DNA from: Yersinia artesiana | GTDB taxonomy: Bacteria; Pseudomonadota; Gammaproteobacteria; Enterobacterales; Enterobacteriaceae | Direction of reading: 5' to 3' | Assembly: GCF_902726545.1 (NCBI RefSeq) | Contig: NZ_CACVAD010000027.1 | Span: 1 to 64,000, forward strand | Length of the DNA: 64,000 bases | Shown: positions 52,728-59,498 of the stretch, in pieces | Numbering within the stretch: the first letter of the stretch is position 1 | Layout: every line of letters starts with the position of its first letter | Made by a program: the position numbers and the translations under genes | Notes under the pieces: model-generated | The model's input: only the letters and a program-made list of their open reading frames with translations | Told to the model about the DNA's origin: nothing | Databases searched by the model: none

Positions 52728-53026
52728 TTTTTGGCCCCCTTGCGCTTCTCTTGCTCGAATGTGATAGAACTACCGTTTTGCTCCAGTGCTTGAGCCATAC
52801 GGGGAAGGTGTCTGAGTGCAGATCCAACTAATTGCAGGTCATGCATAGCTTCTTCCCCTGAATATCCTTCGCTCTCTGAAACTTCCAGCAACAGATTGCC
52901 AATAACCTGTATCGCAGAATTAATAGCCATGCTGGCACCACAGTAGATATTGTTGTGCTCATCTAACTTCTCGTCAGATACCTTGCTAAAATCATGATTT
53001 ACCAGAACATGATAAATATCATTCAT
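52724..53026 (-). CDS. Hypothetical protein, 100 residues, in the helicase operon
   Basis: No family is recognised. The protein is acidic at the start (MNDIYHVLVNHDFSKVSDEK), mostly helical, and ends with a basic tail EQEKRKGAKK. The ATG at 53026 has GAGGGG 6 bases upstream and is preferred over the frame start at 53041. It overlaps the gene before it by 8 bases and the next by 4. Confidence 0.7.
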   Translation of the reverse strand: MNDIYHVLVNHDFSKVSDEKLDEHNNIYCGASMAINSAIQVIGNLLLEVSESEGYSGEEAMHDLQLVGSALRHLPRMAQALEQNGSSITFEQEKRKGAKK

Positions 53027-53339
53027 GGTCAGCCCCTCCAATCTTGTACTTTTTCGCAGCTACAAGGCGGCGCTGACGCTCATGATCTATATATTCACAG
53101 CCCACCGACTCCGCTTCACGACCGACGTTATCAATAGTTTCCTGTGCTCTGTAGGAGATGAGATTTAGCGCATCTGCCACCATGTGCATACGTTGATAGC
53201 ATTCTGGGGACTCCATCCAGTGCAGCAACATGTCGGTAATGGCTACGATCTCCAATAATGCTTGCTGTGACAGGCAATCCATATCTGTGACGGCAGCACT
53301 CAGTCTGCTTATCTGCTCATTGGGTTTTAGCTCACGCAT
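53019..53339 (-). CDS. Hypothetical helical protein, 106 residues
   Basis: From the ATG at 53339 the protein reads MRELKPNEQISRLSAAVTDM and is predicted as two long helices with a basic C-terminus (ERQRRLVAAKKYKIGG). Similar small proteins occur in P4-like and lambdoid elements beside Icd-like genes, but I cannot assign a function. The start overlaps the Icd-like stop by 8 bases. Confidence 0.65.
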   Translation of the reverse strand: MRELKPNEQISRLSAAVTDMDCLSQQALLEIVAITDMLLHWMESPECYQRMHMVADALNLISYRAQETIDNVGREAESVGCEYIDHERQRRLVAAKKYKIGGADHE

Positions 53340-53526
53340 GGCGCACCTCACTAACTGGCAGACGAGCAGCAAGGGAAAGGATGAAGTGAGCAGACAAAAC
53401 CTGACGGGCTTCTTTCTCAGTAAAAGCCTCGACCGATAAGCGACAGGGTGCAGCACTGCGATCTGAACGATGCAGGGCCAGAAAACGATACTGATATTTG
53501 GGGCGAGTTTGGGTATGATTTAACAT
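53332..53526 (-). CDS. Icd-like (P1 host cell-division inhibitor) protein
   Basis: The 64 residues MLNHTQTRPKYQYRFLALHR ... FTEKEARQVLSAHFILSLAA, ending RLPVSEVRHA, follow the pattern of the family annotated as Icd-like host cell division inhibitor. In P1 and P7, icd is under control of the C4 antisense RNA together with an antirepressor gene, and here a C4-like region and a BRO-N antirepressor gene lie just upstream. The ATG at 53526 has GAGG 5 bases upstream. The much longer open frame through to 54252 crosses non-coding regulatory sequence and an opposite gene and is not real. Confidence 0.65.
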   Translation of the reverse strand: MLNHTQTRPKYQYRFLALHRSDRSAAPCRLSVEAFTEKEARQVLSAHFILSLAARLPVSEVRHA

Positions 53527-53605
53527 AGCTACCTCGATACGTAATCTATCGTTGGTGGTAAGAGGCCCGGTTAGTGCTCCAACACTTCTGGGCCTCGCCA
53601 TTTCA

Positions 53606-53700
53606 AGGTGTATTTCACCTATGGTTTTAACGCTACACATAAGTGAAATACACTTCAAGCCTTTTTTTATTATTATTTTTGCGTATACTGACATACACCT
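53606..53700. promoter_or_regulatory. Three 18-base operator-like repeats between divergent genes
   Basis: AGGTGTATTTCACCTATG at 53606-53623 (plus), AAGTGTATTTCACTTATG at 53638-53655 (minus) and AGGTGTATGTCAGTATAC at 53683-53700 (minus) share GTGTATnTCA. The first two have internal dyads (AGGTG-TATTT-CACCT) and together form a hairpin of 16 paired bases. They fill the space between the Icd-like gene and the small plus-strand gene and probably bind a repressor. Confidence 0.6.
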
Positions 53701-53719
53701 AATATACGGAGATCCAGTA

Positions 53720-53905
53720 ATGGCAACAGGTGCAAAGAACGCAAAATCACAAATGACAACGGTTCGAATTCCACATGATGTAATGGAAGATATCGAGCAG
53801 CTAAAGGTCGAAGGAGAAAGCACTGCTGGGTTTCTCGTAACTGCCGCCAAAGGCGAGATCAAACGCCGCCAGCGCAAGAAGGCCAAGGAGGCGCCAGAGG
53901 AGTGA
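53720..53905 (+). CDS. YlcI/YnfO-type small ribbon-helix-helix protein
   Basis: The 61 residues MATGAKNAKSQMTTVRIPHD ... IEQLKVEGESTAGFLVTAAK, ending in a basic KRRQRKKAKE stretch, match the YlcI/YnfO family of prophage proteins with an Arc-like strand-helix-helix. The ATG at 53720 has GGAG 7 bases upstream. It is the only plus-strand gene in the element, divergent from the Icd-like operon across three operator-like repeats, so autoregulation and control of that operon are likely. Confidence 0.75.
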   Translation: MATGAKNAKSQMTTVRIPHDVMEDIEQLKVEGESTAGFLVTAAKGEIKRRQRKKAKEAPEE

Positions 53906-53934
53906 GCCGCTAAGCTGGATTTCCTGCTTAGGGT

Positions 53935-54125
53935 ATCAGCCATTGGCGTAGACTCCCTGCATTGCAGTATTTCGCATAAATCAATAGGTTGGGGTCTATC
54001 CAGATTTGGATACACCCACCAGGTAGCGAGTGATTTTAAATATGTGGAATTTCCGGTGTGAGCAGACTTGCGCGTATCTCGAATTAACTGCGCCAATGGC
54101 GCGGTTAACTTATAACCACAGTTCA
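53935..54125 (-). ncRNA. C4/CI-type antisense RNA region upstream of the Icd-like gene
   Basis: On the minus strand this stretch contains GGGTGTATCC-AAATCT-GGATAGACCC (stem with one mismatch), GCAATGCAGGGAGTCTACGC and CCAATGGCTGATACC. The same order, antirepressor, this conserved leader, Icd-like gene, is that of P1/P7 c4-icd-ant and of P4-like immunity regions, whose C4/CI RNAs block expression of the downstream operon. GGTGTAT in the first stem is complementary to ATACACC in the Icd-like leader. The exact RNA ends cannot be set by eye. This explains most of the 336-base gap 53906-54241. Confidence 0.5.
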
Positions 54126-54216
54126 TTTCTTGACCGAGTTGCATATCTGCAACTCTCGTAATGGTGCCAGCAGATATGCTAATCTGGTTGTGGTTTATAT
54201 AAGTGTTTTGACATTG

Positions 54217-54240
54217 GCGGCCTTGCAGGGCCGCTTTTGT
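54217..54240 (+). terminator. Intrinsic terminator facing the BRO-N gene
   Basis: GCGGCC-TTGCAG-GGCCGC is followed by TTTTGTTTT on the plus strand, just before the end of the convergent BRO-N gene. Confidence 0.75.
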
Positions 54241-54241
54241 T

Positions 54242-54769
54242 TTATTCATCATCCTGTCCCCCCAGCTTTAATTCAGGCTGATACCGATCTAGCAGTAGCC
54301 TTTCTTCACTCTCTAACTGATGCTTTTCAACCTTCCGTATCGCCAGCGCCTTACCAGCTTGACTACCACGCCCTATTGAATCGTCAGAACGGCGGGTAAA
54401 GTCATGCAGTAATGCCCACGGCACGCCATAAGCGCCAAATTTGCGGATCGATGGGATAACTTCGCGGAATACCCAGTTGCTAAATCGGTGGGCGAAAGTG
54501 TTGGGAGTGCTAGCTTTACGGCTCCGGGCAATCAATTTGTAAAATCCGGACTCAGACACGGTGCGCATTAACTGCTGTCCACCGGGGGTGTAAGTTAAAT
54601 TTACCCCCTTTTCATCGTCATCCAGAGCCTTAAGCGCCATTCGGTGATTAACTACCTCAAGAGCCTGGCAGACATCCTTAGCGATAAACCAAGGTTCATC
54701 ACCCAACTGCAAGACTCGGACCGTATGCCTTTCAAAGCAGAGTACAGATACGCCATTTTTATTTGTCAT
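54242..54769 (-). CDS. BRO-N domain antirepressor
   Basis: The 175 residues begin with a BRO-N domain (VLCFERHTVRVLQLGDEPWF, then AKDVCQALEVVNHRMALKAL, then GFYKLIARSRK and FREVIPSIRKFGAYG), found in phage antirepressors and baculovirus BRO DNA-binding proteins. The C-terminal 50 residues are charged and not recognised. The ATG at 54769 has GAGG 6 bases upstream. In P1-type immunity the antirepressor inactivates a repressor; the repressor is not identified in this element. Confidence 0.82.
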   Translation of the reverse strand: MTNKNGVSVLCFERHTVRVLQLGDEPWFIAKDVCQALEVVNHRMALKALDDDEKGVNLTYTPGGQQLMRTVSESGFYKLIARSRKASTPNTFAHRFSNWVFREVIPSIRKFGAYGVPWALLHDFTRRSDDSIGRGSQAGKALAIRKVEKHQLESEERLLLDRYQPELKLGGQDDE

Positions 54770-54777
54770 GCCGCACC

Positions 54778-54984
54778 TCACACCGTTTGAGTCTGACGAA
54801 CAGAAGCAAGATAAGCGTCAAGGTCTGACTTGTGGTAAATGACCTTCTTTTTCCCTACCTTATAGAACGGGATCGACACGCAGCCGGTACAAGCCCAGTT
54901 AGCGAGAGTTTGAGGGCTAACACCTAATTCAGCAGCAGCCTCTTTGCGGGTAAGCTTAATTTCTGTTGTTTCAATTAATTGCAT
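54778..54984 (-). CDS. AlpA/excisionase-like helix-turn-helix protein
   Basis: The 68 residues contain the MerR-type helix-turn-helix of the HTH_17/AlpA family: LTRKEAAAELGVSPQTLANW then IPFYKVGKKKVIYHKSDLDA. Such proteins act as recombination directionality factors or activators of int in P4-like elements. It is preceded by an array of inverted repeats at 55059-55110, a likely control region. Confidence 0.75.
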   Translation of the reverse strand: MQLIETTEIKLTRKEAAAELGVSPQTLANWACTGCVSIPFYKVGKKKVIYHKSDLDAYLASVRQTQTV

Positions 54985-55058
54985 AAGTATCACCGTATAG
55001 TTTTTGTTATCAACGGGGATAAATATGAATGCAGGAGTAACTACCGGATAGATTCACA

Positions 55059-55110
55059 GCGCGTAATGATCTGATCATAACGCGCTTTTATATGATCAAA
55101 GCGCGTTATG
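55059..55110. promoter_or_regulatory. Alternating inverted repeats upstream of the AlpA-like gene
   Basis: CATAACGCGCTTT at 55076-55088 and AAAGCGCGTTATG at 55098-55110 are a perfect 13-base inverted repeat, and GCGCGTAATGATC at about 55060-55072 pairs with GATCATAACGCGC to its right as a second, overlapping inverted repeat. The last arm overlaps the stop codon of the 199-residue gene. It may be an operator or a hairpin limiting read-through from int. Confidence 0.55.
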
Positions 55111-55705
55111 AGGGTATAACTAATTTGAAAGGTGGGCATGGACGAACTTTCTGCTTGGGGCCAAATCCCTCTTCTTTAATCCACCGCCCAATTGATTGCT
55201 CACTTACTGCACCGTTGAAATATCCATACACTCTTTTAATCATTGAGTTTTTTGTAGTGTTCGGATATTCGTTCCATGTTGCAGTTAAGATAGATATAGT
55301 CTGCTCGTAATTTTTATTTTTTGGCCCTGAGGCGTTATCACTATTCTTTTTAGAAATCTTCCCCTTAAACTTTATATCTTCTATTGTTTCACTTAATTGA
55401 GCATGCATTAACGCTGAATGTGTTAAAAACTCTAACCGTGCCGCAGTGTTATTTAATCCAAGAAGTCTCAATAGTAAAACTGTGGTAATCATCGACCCAC
55501 CAACAGTTCCTTTATCTGATATTAAAACCTCGGCCATATCTTTCGCATCAATTCTATGAGCCATTGAAATTCTATCGGAATAAGTCATTCCCTCCCAAAT
55601 AGAAAGCAACTCTTGTATATCTCCATTAGTTCTTACATTTGCATAGTTATAAATATAATCATCAATTTCGGATAGAATTTTTATAGAGGCATCGCTAACT
55701 TTCAT
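55106..55705 (-). CDS. Unrecognised 199-residue protein between integrase and AlpA-like gene
   Basis: I do not recognise this protein. It is soluble and mostly helical. Residues about 60-95 (GTVGGSMITTVLLLRLLGLN) are hydrophobic but short. The C-terminal 55 residues (NEYPNTTKNSMIKRVYGYFN, then VSEQSIGRWIKEEGFGP) read like a helix-turn-helix. Its DNA is much more AT-rich than the integrase gene. Its start overlaps the integrase end by 11 bases, so it is co-transcribed with int. Position and composition suggest accessory cargo, but no function can be stated. Confidence 0.7.
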   Translation of the reverse strand: MKVSDASIKILSEIDDYIYNYANVRTNGDIQELLSIWEGMTYSDRISMAHRIDAKDMAEVLISDKGTVGGSMITTVLLLRLLGLNNTAARLEFLTHSALMHAQLSETIEDIKFKGKISKKNSDNASGPKNKNYEQTISILTATWNEYPNTTKNSMIKRVYGYFNGAVSEQSIGRWIKEEGFGPKQKVRPCPPFKLVIPS

Positions 55706-57122
55706 TTTTTACCTTCTGATTATTCATGACATCAAATAATAAACGGCGTTTATCTTCATCACTCATATTCGCCAATGCAGACAACAAGTGAGCATTAATA
55801 CCCTCAGCTTTTTCCACCAGCCCTGCATACTCCAGAATAGCCCGTTCAACTTTCATTGATGGCTCCATTAACTCATCAGCCCCAAAGTGCAAATATCCCT
55901 GCGTCACATCAGCACTTCGCAATGTACGGTGGTTCATTAAACGCTTGAGGATATACGGGCCAACGCCGGCTAATTCAGCTACTGTGCCATATGTGCGGCG
56001 AGCATCATGGCATTTGAACTCTATAGCAGCTAATTCATCTGGATTCGATTCTGGTACGGTAGCGGCCACAATGCGCCGTATCACCCGGCGAGGCTCTTTA
56101 ACCATGCCTTTTTTCCCATTGAATACGATAGCTTGCTCACCATTCTTCAGGTGGAGACGCCTTCGAAATATCGCCAGTAAAGTATCGGTGATTGGTAGCT
56201 CCAGCGGATCACCATTCTTGGTGGTATCAATCCAGAAATAGCGGCCACCAATATTAACCCGGTTCCACTCTAGCCCGAATACCTCAGTACGGCGTAAACC
56301 AGTAAATAAGGCCATATCCAAGGCATCACATATTGAAACGGATACATCATCCCTAACCACCATTGACTCCTGCCTAACCTGCTCTACGGCTTTTAGCCAG
56401 CGTCCAAGGTCACTTGTCCTGATGCGCTCCGTCTTTCTTACCGTTCCGTGCCACTGGCGTTTAGTGCTGAGAACCATCGTTGGCGGGTCTGGTAAGAGGG
56501 TTTTACCTTCCTCATCGCGATAGTGGTCGTAGGAAAAGCGATAAACCGCCCTAAGTGCCCTAGCCCATAAATCAGCTTGTGCCTTGCTCCCTGAGCCTAC
56601 GCCAGCACGCAAAAGCGATTTATCCTTACCAAACCACACACCCCCTTGAGTAATCGCCTTATGACGCATCTCAACGCGATCCCGGCTAATATTTGCCATA
56701 GGTTGCTTCATCCAGTCGCCTGAGAAGTTACCCAAAATAGAGCGATATTGTTTAGCAGTAACTGCCTTGAGCCGGTGAGCGCGGTTATCAATGTAGGTTT
56801 GTAGTGCATCCTCCAGGCTGATCAGGCTCATTGCATGAACACGACGGATATCATTGGGATTCTTGCCATTGGTAGCCACTTCACCAAGCAACTCTAATGC
56901 TTTGGCTCTAGCGTTCTCAATGCTGAGATCAGGAAAGCGGCCAAGAGTTGCCCGGATAAACTTTCCATTCCGTTTACGGGAGATGCAGAAACTCTTCACG
57001 CCAGAAGCGCCAACGCGCAGGATAAGACCATTAACGGCGGTATCCCTGTACTCCAGTCGTCCACCAGCAGGATCTGGAGGCAGGGCCGCTATGCTGGCTT
57101 TGGTAAACTTAAAATGATTCAC
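55695..57122 (-). CDS. int: P4-type tyrosine integrase
   Basis: The 475-residue protein has the DUF4102-type N-terminal arm-binding domain (RDTAVNGLILRVGASGVKSF and KFIRATLGRFPDLSIENARA), a SAM-like core-binding domain and the catalytic domain with R277 (TGLRRTE), H372 and R375 (HDARRTY), H398 (MNHRT) and Y410 (TQGYLHF). It starts with GTG, 160 bases from attR, and reads away from it. It would recombine the tRNA 3' end, consistent with the 64-base att repeats. Confidence 0.93.
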   Translation of the reverse strand: MNHFKFTKASIAALPPDPAGGRLEYRDTAVNGLILRVGASGVKSFCISRKRNGKFIRATLGRFPDLSIENARAKALELLGEVATNGKNPNDIRRVHAMSLISLEDALQTYIDNRAHRLKAVTAKQYRSILGNFSGDWMKQPMANISRDRVEMRHKAITQGGVWFGKDKSLLRAGVGSGSKAQADLWARALRAVYRFSYDHYRDEEGKTLLPDPPTMVLSTKRQWHGTVRKTERIRTSDLGRWLKAVEQVRQESMVVRDDVSVSICDALDMALFTGLRRTEVFGLEWNRVNIGGRYFWIDTTKNGDPLELPITDTLLAIFRRRLHLKNGEQAIVFNGKKGMVKEPRRVIRRIVAATVPESNPDELAAIEFKCHDARRTYGTVAELAGVGPYILKRLMNHRTLRSADVTQGYLHFGADELMEPSMKVERAILEYAGLVEKAEGINAHLLSALANMSDEDKRRLLFDVMNNQKVKNES

Positions 57123-57155
57123 AATACGGTATCCCTAAATAATCGCTTGGTCGCT

Positions 57156-57189
57156 CTGGGATACTTATGGGATACCTCAGAGCGGTATT
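57156..57189 (+). repeat. 34-base direct repeat, right copy (possible integrase arm site)
   Basis: The sequence is identical to 46775-46808. It lies between the integrase start and attR. Immediately to the left, 57140-57154 reads TAATCGCTTGGTCGC, a partial tRNA-like stretch. Confidence 0.6.
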
Positions 57190-57282
57190 AACCAGTATTT
57201 ATGGGTATTTATACAGTGTCAAGGATGTTGTTAAATAGTTGAAATATAACGAAAGGTAATTATCGGTAACTCATTAATTTGA

Positions 57283-57346
57283 GACTCATAATCGCTTGGT
57301 CACTGGTTCAAGTCCAGTAGGGGCCACCATATAAAACAAGGAGTTA
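57283..57346 (+). other. Right attachment repeat (attR)
   Basis: 64 bases equal to 46683-46746, comprising the 3' 47 bases of the tRNA and 17 bases beyond it. It is not a functional tRNA because the 5' half is missing. Confidence 0.93.
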
Positions 57347-57379
57347 GATGAGGAATCGTCTGACTCCTTTTTCGTTTTA
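57338..57379 (+). terminator. Terminator at attR, probable original tRNA terminator
   Basis: AAGGAGTTAGATGA-GGAA-TCGTCTGACTCCTT is a 14-base stem (two G-T pairs) with a GGAA loop, followed by TTTCGTTTT. The 5' arm starts in the att core. This is stronger than the copy at attL and probably ended the tRNA transcript before integration. Confidence 0.8.
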
Positions 57380-57431
57380 TACGAATTGGGTCAGGTAACG
57401 GGTCAGGTAAGGAATTACCTCCCCTCCTTCT

Positions 57432-58265
57432 TCATCCCGCTGCCAGCATCTCCGGATAGTGCGTCGCCACGATATCATTCATTTTTTCTGTCAGGTCGCA
57501 CCGCTTAAACGTGATGTGCCCGGTTCCTTTCTGGAAATAACGTATACTGAATAAATTATCTTCGTAAACATCCTTCGAAGGGTTATCCCGGATATGATCC
57601 ATCAGTCGGGTAGTAATATCACCACGATTATCAGGGATCGGTTTACCATCCAGCAGAAACAGCATTCGTTCCAGGTCTGCGAGTTGATCACGTCGCCATC
57701 CCCAGTTAAGACTAAATCCCCAGCGGTTATGCGTCACCAGATTGTTAATAATGATCTTCTTCCCAAAACTACAGGGACTATTGGTTTTATAATCCCATGA
57801 CAGCCCTTTGAAGACATTGATGATACCGCGTTCAAAGACATCCCTTTTATTAAGATGTAACTGCTTAAAGGTACTGAGGATATTGGCTTCGCTGATGGCA
57901 GGAAGGTCACCCTCCTCCAGGGTTTTATGCAACTGGTCACGAGCCTGGGCATCCATCAACGCCATCATGCCAGACTTCAGCATCAAGTCGCGCCAGATAC
58001 TGCGGTCTATATTACGCGTAATGGCGGGCATTGCTTTCTCAGATGGCTCGGTTAGCCAGCTGTCATAGCGGTGCCCGGATTTCATGGCCCAGTCCTGTGC
58101 CGTTCCCCCGCCCACTTCTGAAGTAAGGCGGGATACCGCATCAAGCTGCTGTATCAGTTGCTCAATCTGAACCAGTGCCGCATCACGCCCTGACACAGTC
58201 CGTTCAATATTAGTTGAGAGGATAAGTTCACTGTGATCCGTTAATACATCGGGTTCTGTTTGCAT
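57432..58265 (-). CDS. DUF4942 protein
   Basis: The 277-residue protein matches the DUF4942 family found in CP4-like islands next to CbtA/YeeU modules. The conserved IDRSIWRDLMLKSGMMALMD and VFERGIINVFKGLSWDYKTN segments are present, as is a C-terminal YFQKGTGHITFKRCDLTEKM. In some family members this region follows a methyltransferase-like part; none is seen here. The function is unknown. It is the last gene of the minus-strand series, 85 bases from attR. Confidence 0.8.
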   Translation of the reverse strand: MQTEPDVLTDHSELILSTNIERTVSGRDAALVQIEQLIQQLDAVSRLTSEVGGGTAQDWAMKSGHRYDSWLTEPSEKAMPAITRNIDRSIWRDLMLKSGMMALMDAQARDQLHKTLEEGDLPAISEANILSTFKQLHLNKRDVFERGIINVFKGLSWDYKTNSPCSFGKKIIINNLVTHNRWGFSLNWGWRRDQLADLERMLFLLDGKPIPDNRGDITTRLMDHIRDNPSKDVYEDNLFSIRYFQKGTGHITFKRCDLTEKMNDIVATHYPEMLAAG

Positions 58266-58378
58266 CGTTAATCATCCATAAAAGCAAACGCGCCTGCCAA
58301 TAGTGGCTGGCGCATTATGCGATCAATATAAAAAGGGGAAGGTTTGGAGATAAAAATCAGGAATAAGACTCGAAGAAT

Positions 58379-58699
58379 TCAGGTGTTGATTAGGCTGGTT
58401 GCGCGTCTGGCTCTGAGGATGTCGATAGCGGTGAGAAATGGAGTCTGATCCTGCCAGGTAAATCCTTTTCGGTCAGTGCGAATCAGCTCATATCTCTCTA
58501 CCAGAAAGTTAATGGCATCCATCAGTGTGATACCAGCATCAATATGTTCCTGAATCACGGATTCATTAATAAAGGGAGTGTCGTCCAGTCGCAGACCATA
58601 GTGCTGGTCTAACAGGCGAGTCAGCAACATTTGCCAGACAGCCACGGGTGGCGGACATGGCTTCGCCACCCGCGGGTTTATTGCAGGATGAGTTTTCAT
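58379..58699 (-). CDS. cbtA: CbtA/YeeV-type toxin
   Basis: The 106 residues follow CbtA closely: [58 protein letters not shown] and [10 protein letters not shown]. CbtA toxins of type IV systems bind FtsZ and MreB and block their polymerisation. The E. coli proteins are 110-124 residues, so the C-terminus is slightly short. Normally the antitoxin gene yeeU/cbeA lies directly upstream; here the 88 bases between radC and this gene cannot hold it. Confidence 0.9.
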   Translation of the reverse strand: MKTHPAINPRVAKPCPPPVAVWQMLLTRLLDQHYGLRLDDTPFINESVIQEHIDAGITLMDAINFLVERYELIRTDRKGFTWQDQTPFLTAIDILRARRATSLINT

Positions 58700-58787
58700 T
58701 TTTTCTCTCGTTTGAATTAAAGGGGTTTAGTTTTGGGCGGGATAAATAACGATATAAACATAGCCATATGAACCGAGCCAGCCAGCC

Positions 58788-59267
58788 TTACAGAAGTCCA
58801 TTTTCAGCAAAGGACGCTATGTGCCTGCCACCCACGATGAAGTGGTCAAGGACACGGACATCAACTAATCCGAGGGCCTGAATCAGGCGCTGGGTAATGA
58901 CCTTATCTGACTGGCTGGGCGCGATATCACCAGAAGGATGGTTATGGGCAAGGATCACCGCTGCGGCATTAAAATAGAGTGCGCGTTTTACCACCTCACG
59001 AGGGTGAACTTCTGTACTGCTGATGGAGCCGGTAAATAAGGTTTCCCAGGCAAGCAGTTGATTCTGATGGTTGAGATACAACACCATAAACTCTTCCCGC
59101 TCACATCCGGCCATTCTCAGACACAGCCAGTCACGGACTGCACTTGTTGAAGTGAAAGCGACTCCCGGTTGATGTAAATAGTGACTGAGTAATTCAAAGG
59201 CTTTATCAACAGTACGCTGCACATGTAGGGGCAGTGATGGGGAAGAAAAATCGACTGTGTTTTCCAT
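58788..59267 (-). CDS. RadC-family JAB-domain protein (YeeS type)
   Basis: The 159-residue protein is the short island-type RadC (YeeS/YfjY/YkfG). Its JAB/MPN metal-binding motif is ILAHNHPSGDIAPSQSD, with the upstream Glu in FTGSISSTEVHPREV. The biochemical role is unknown; the name comes from a withdrawn link to DNA repair. It belongs to the same module as CbtA in E. coli CP4 islands. Confidence 0.92.
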   Translation of the reverse strand: MENTVDFSSPSLPLHVQRTVDKAFELLSHYLHQPGVAFTSTSAVRDWLCLRMAGCEREEFMVLYLNHQNQLLAWETLFTGSISSTEVHPREVVKRALYFNAAAVILAHNHPSGDIAPSQSDKVITQRLIQALGLVDVRVLDHFIVGGRHIASFAENGLL

Positions 59268-59447
59268 AAATAGGTCCTCAATCGAGGAGTGGTCAATAGA
59301 GAGTGATTGTCAGGGGGTCGGGATGTGAATCTGCCTGACTCAGTCATCGGTATTCATTGGCCTAGTTCAGGAAATGTATTGAGTTGCCCGTGTAGCCTTT
59401 AAGACTGGCTGAGTGTGATGATGAGGCTGAGATATATCCAGGCCCTG

Positions 59448-59480
59448 AAAAAGAAAACCCCTGCCACATCAGTGACAGGG
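59448..59480 (-). terminator. Intrinsic terminator after the IrmA-like gene
   Basis: On the minus strand CCCTGTCAC-TGAT-GTGGCAGGG is a 9-base stem (one G-T pair) followed by GTTTTCTTTTT. It separates the secreted-protein genes from radC. Confidence 0.85.
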
Positions 59481-59498
59481 TAAATCAGTGTTCGAAGA

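Noticed and set aside
53332-54252. A 306-codon open frame on the minus strand
   Set aside because: It crosses the opposite-strand RHH gene, three operator-like repeats and the C4-like RNA region; only its last 64 codons with a good RBS match a known family (Icd-like).
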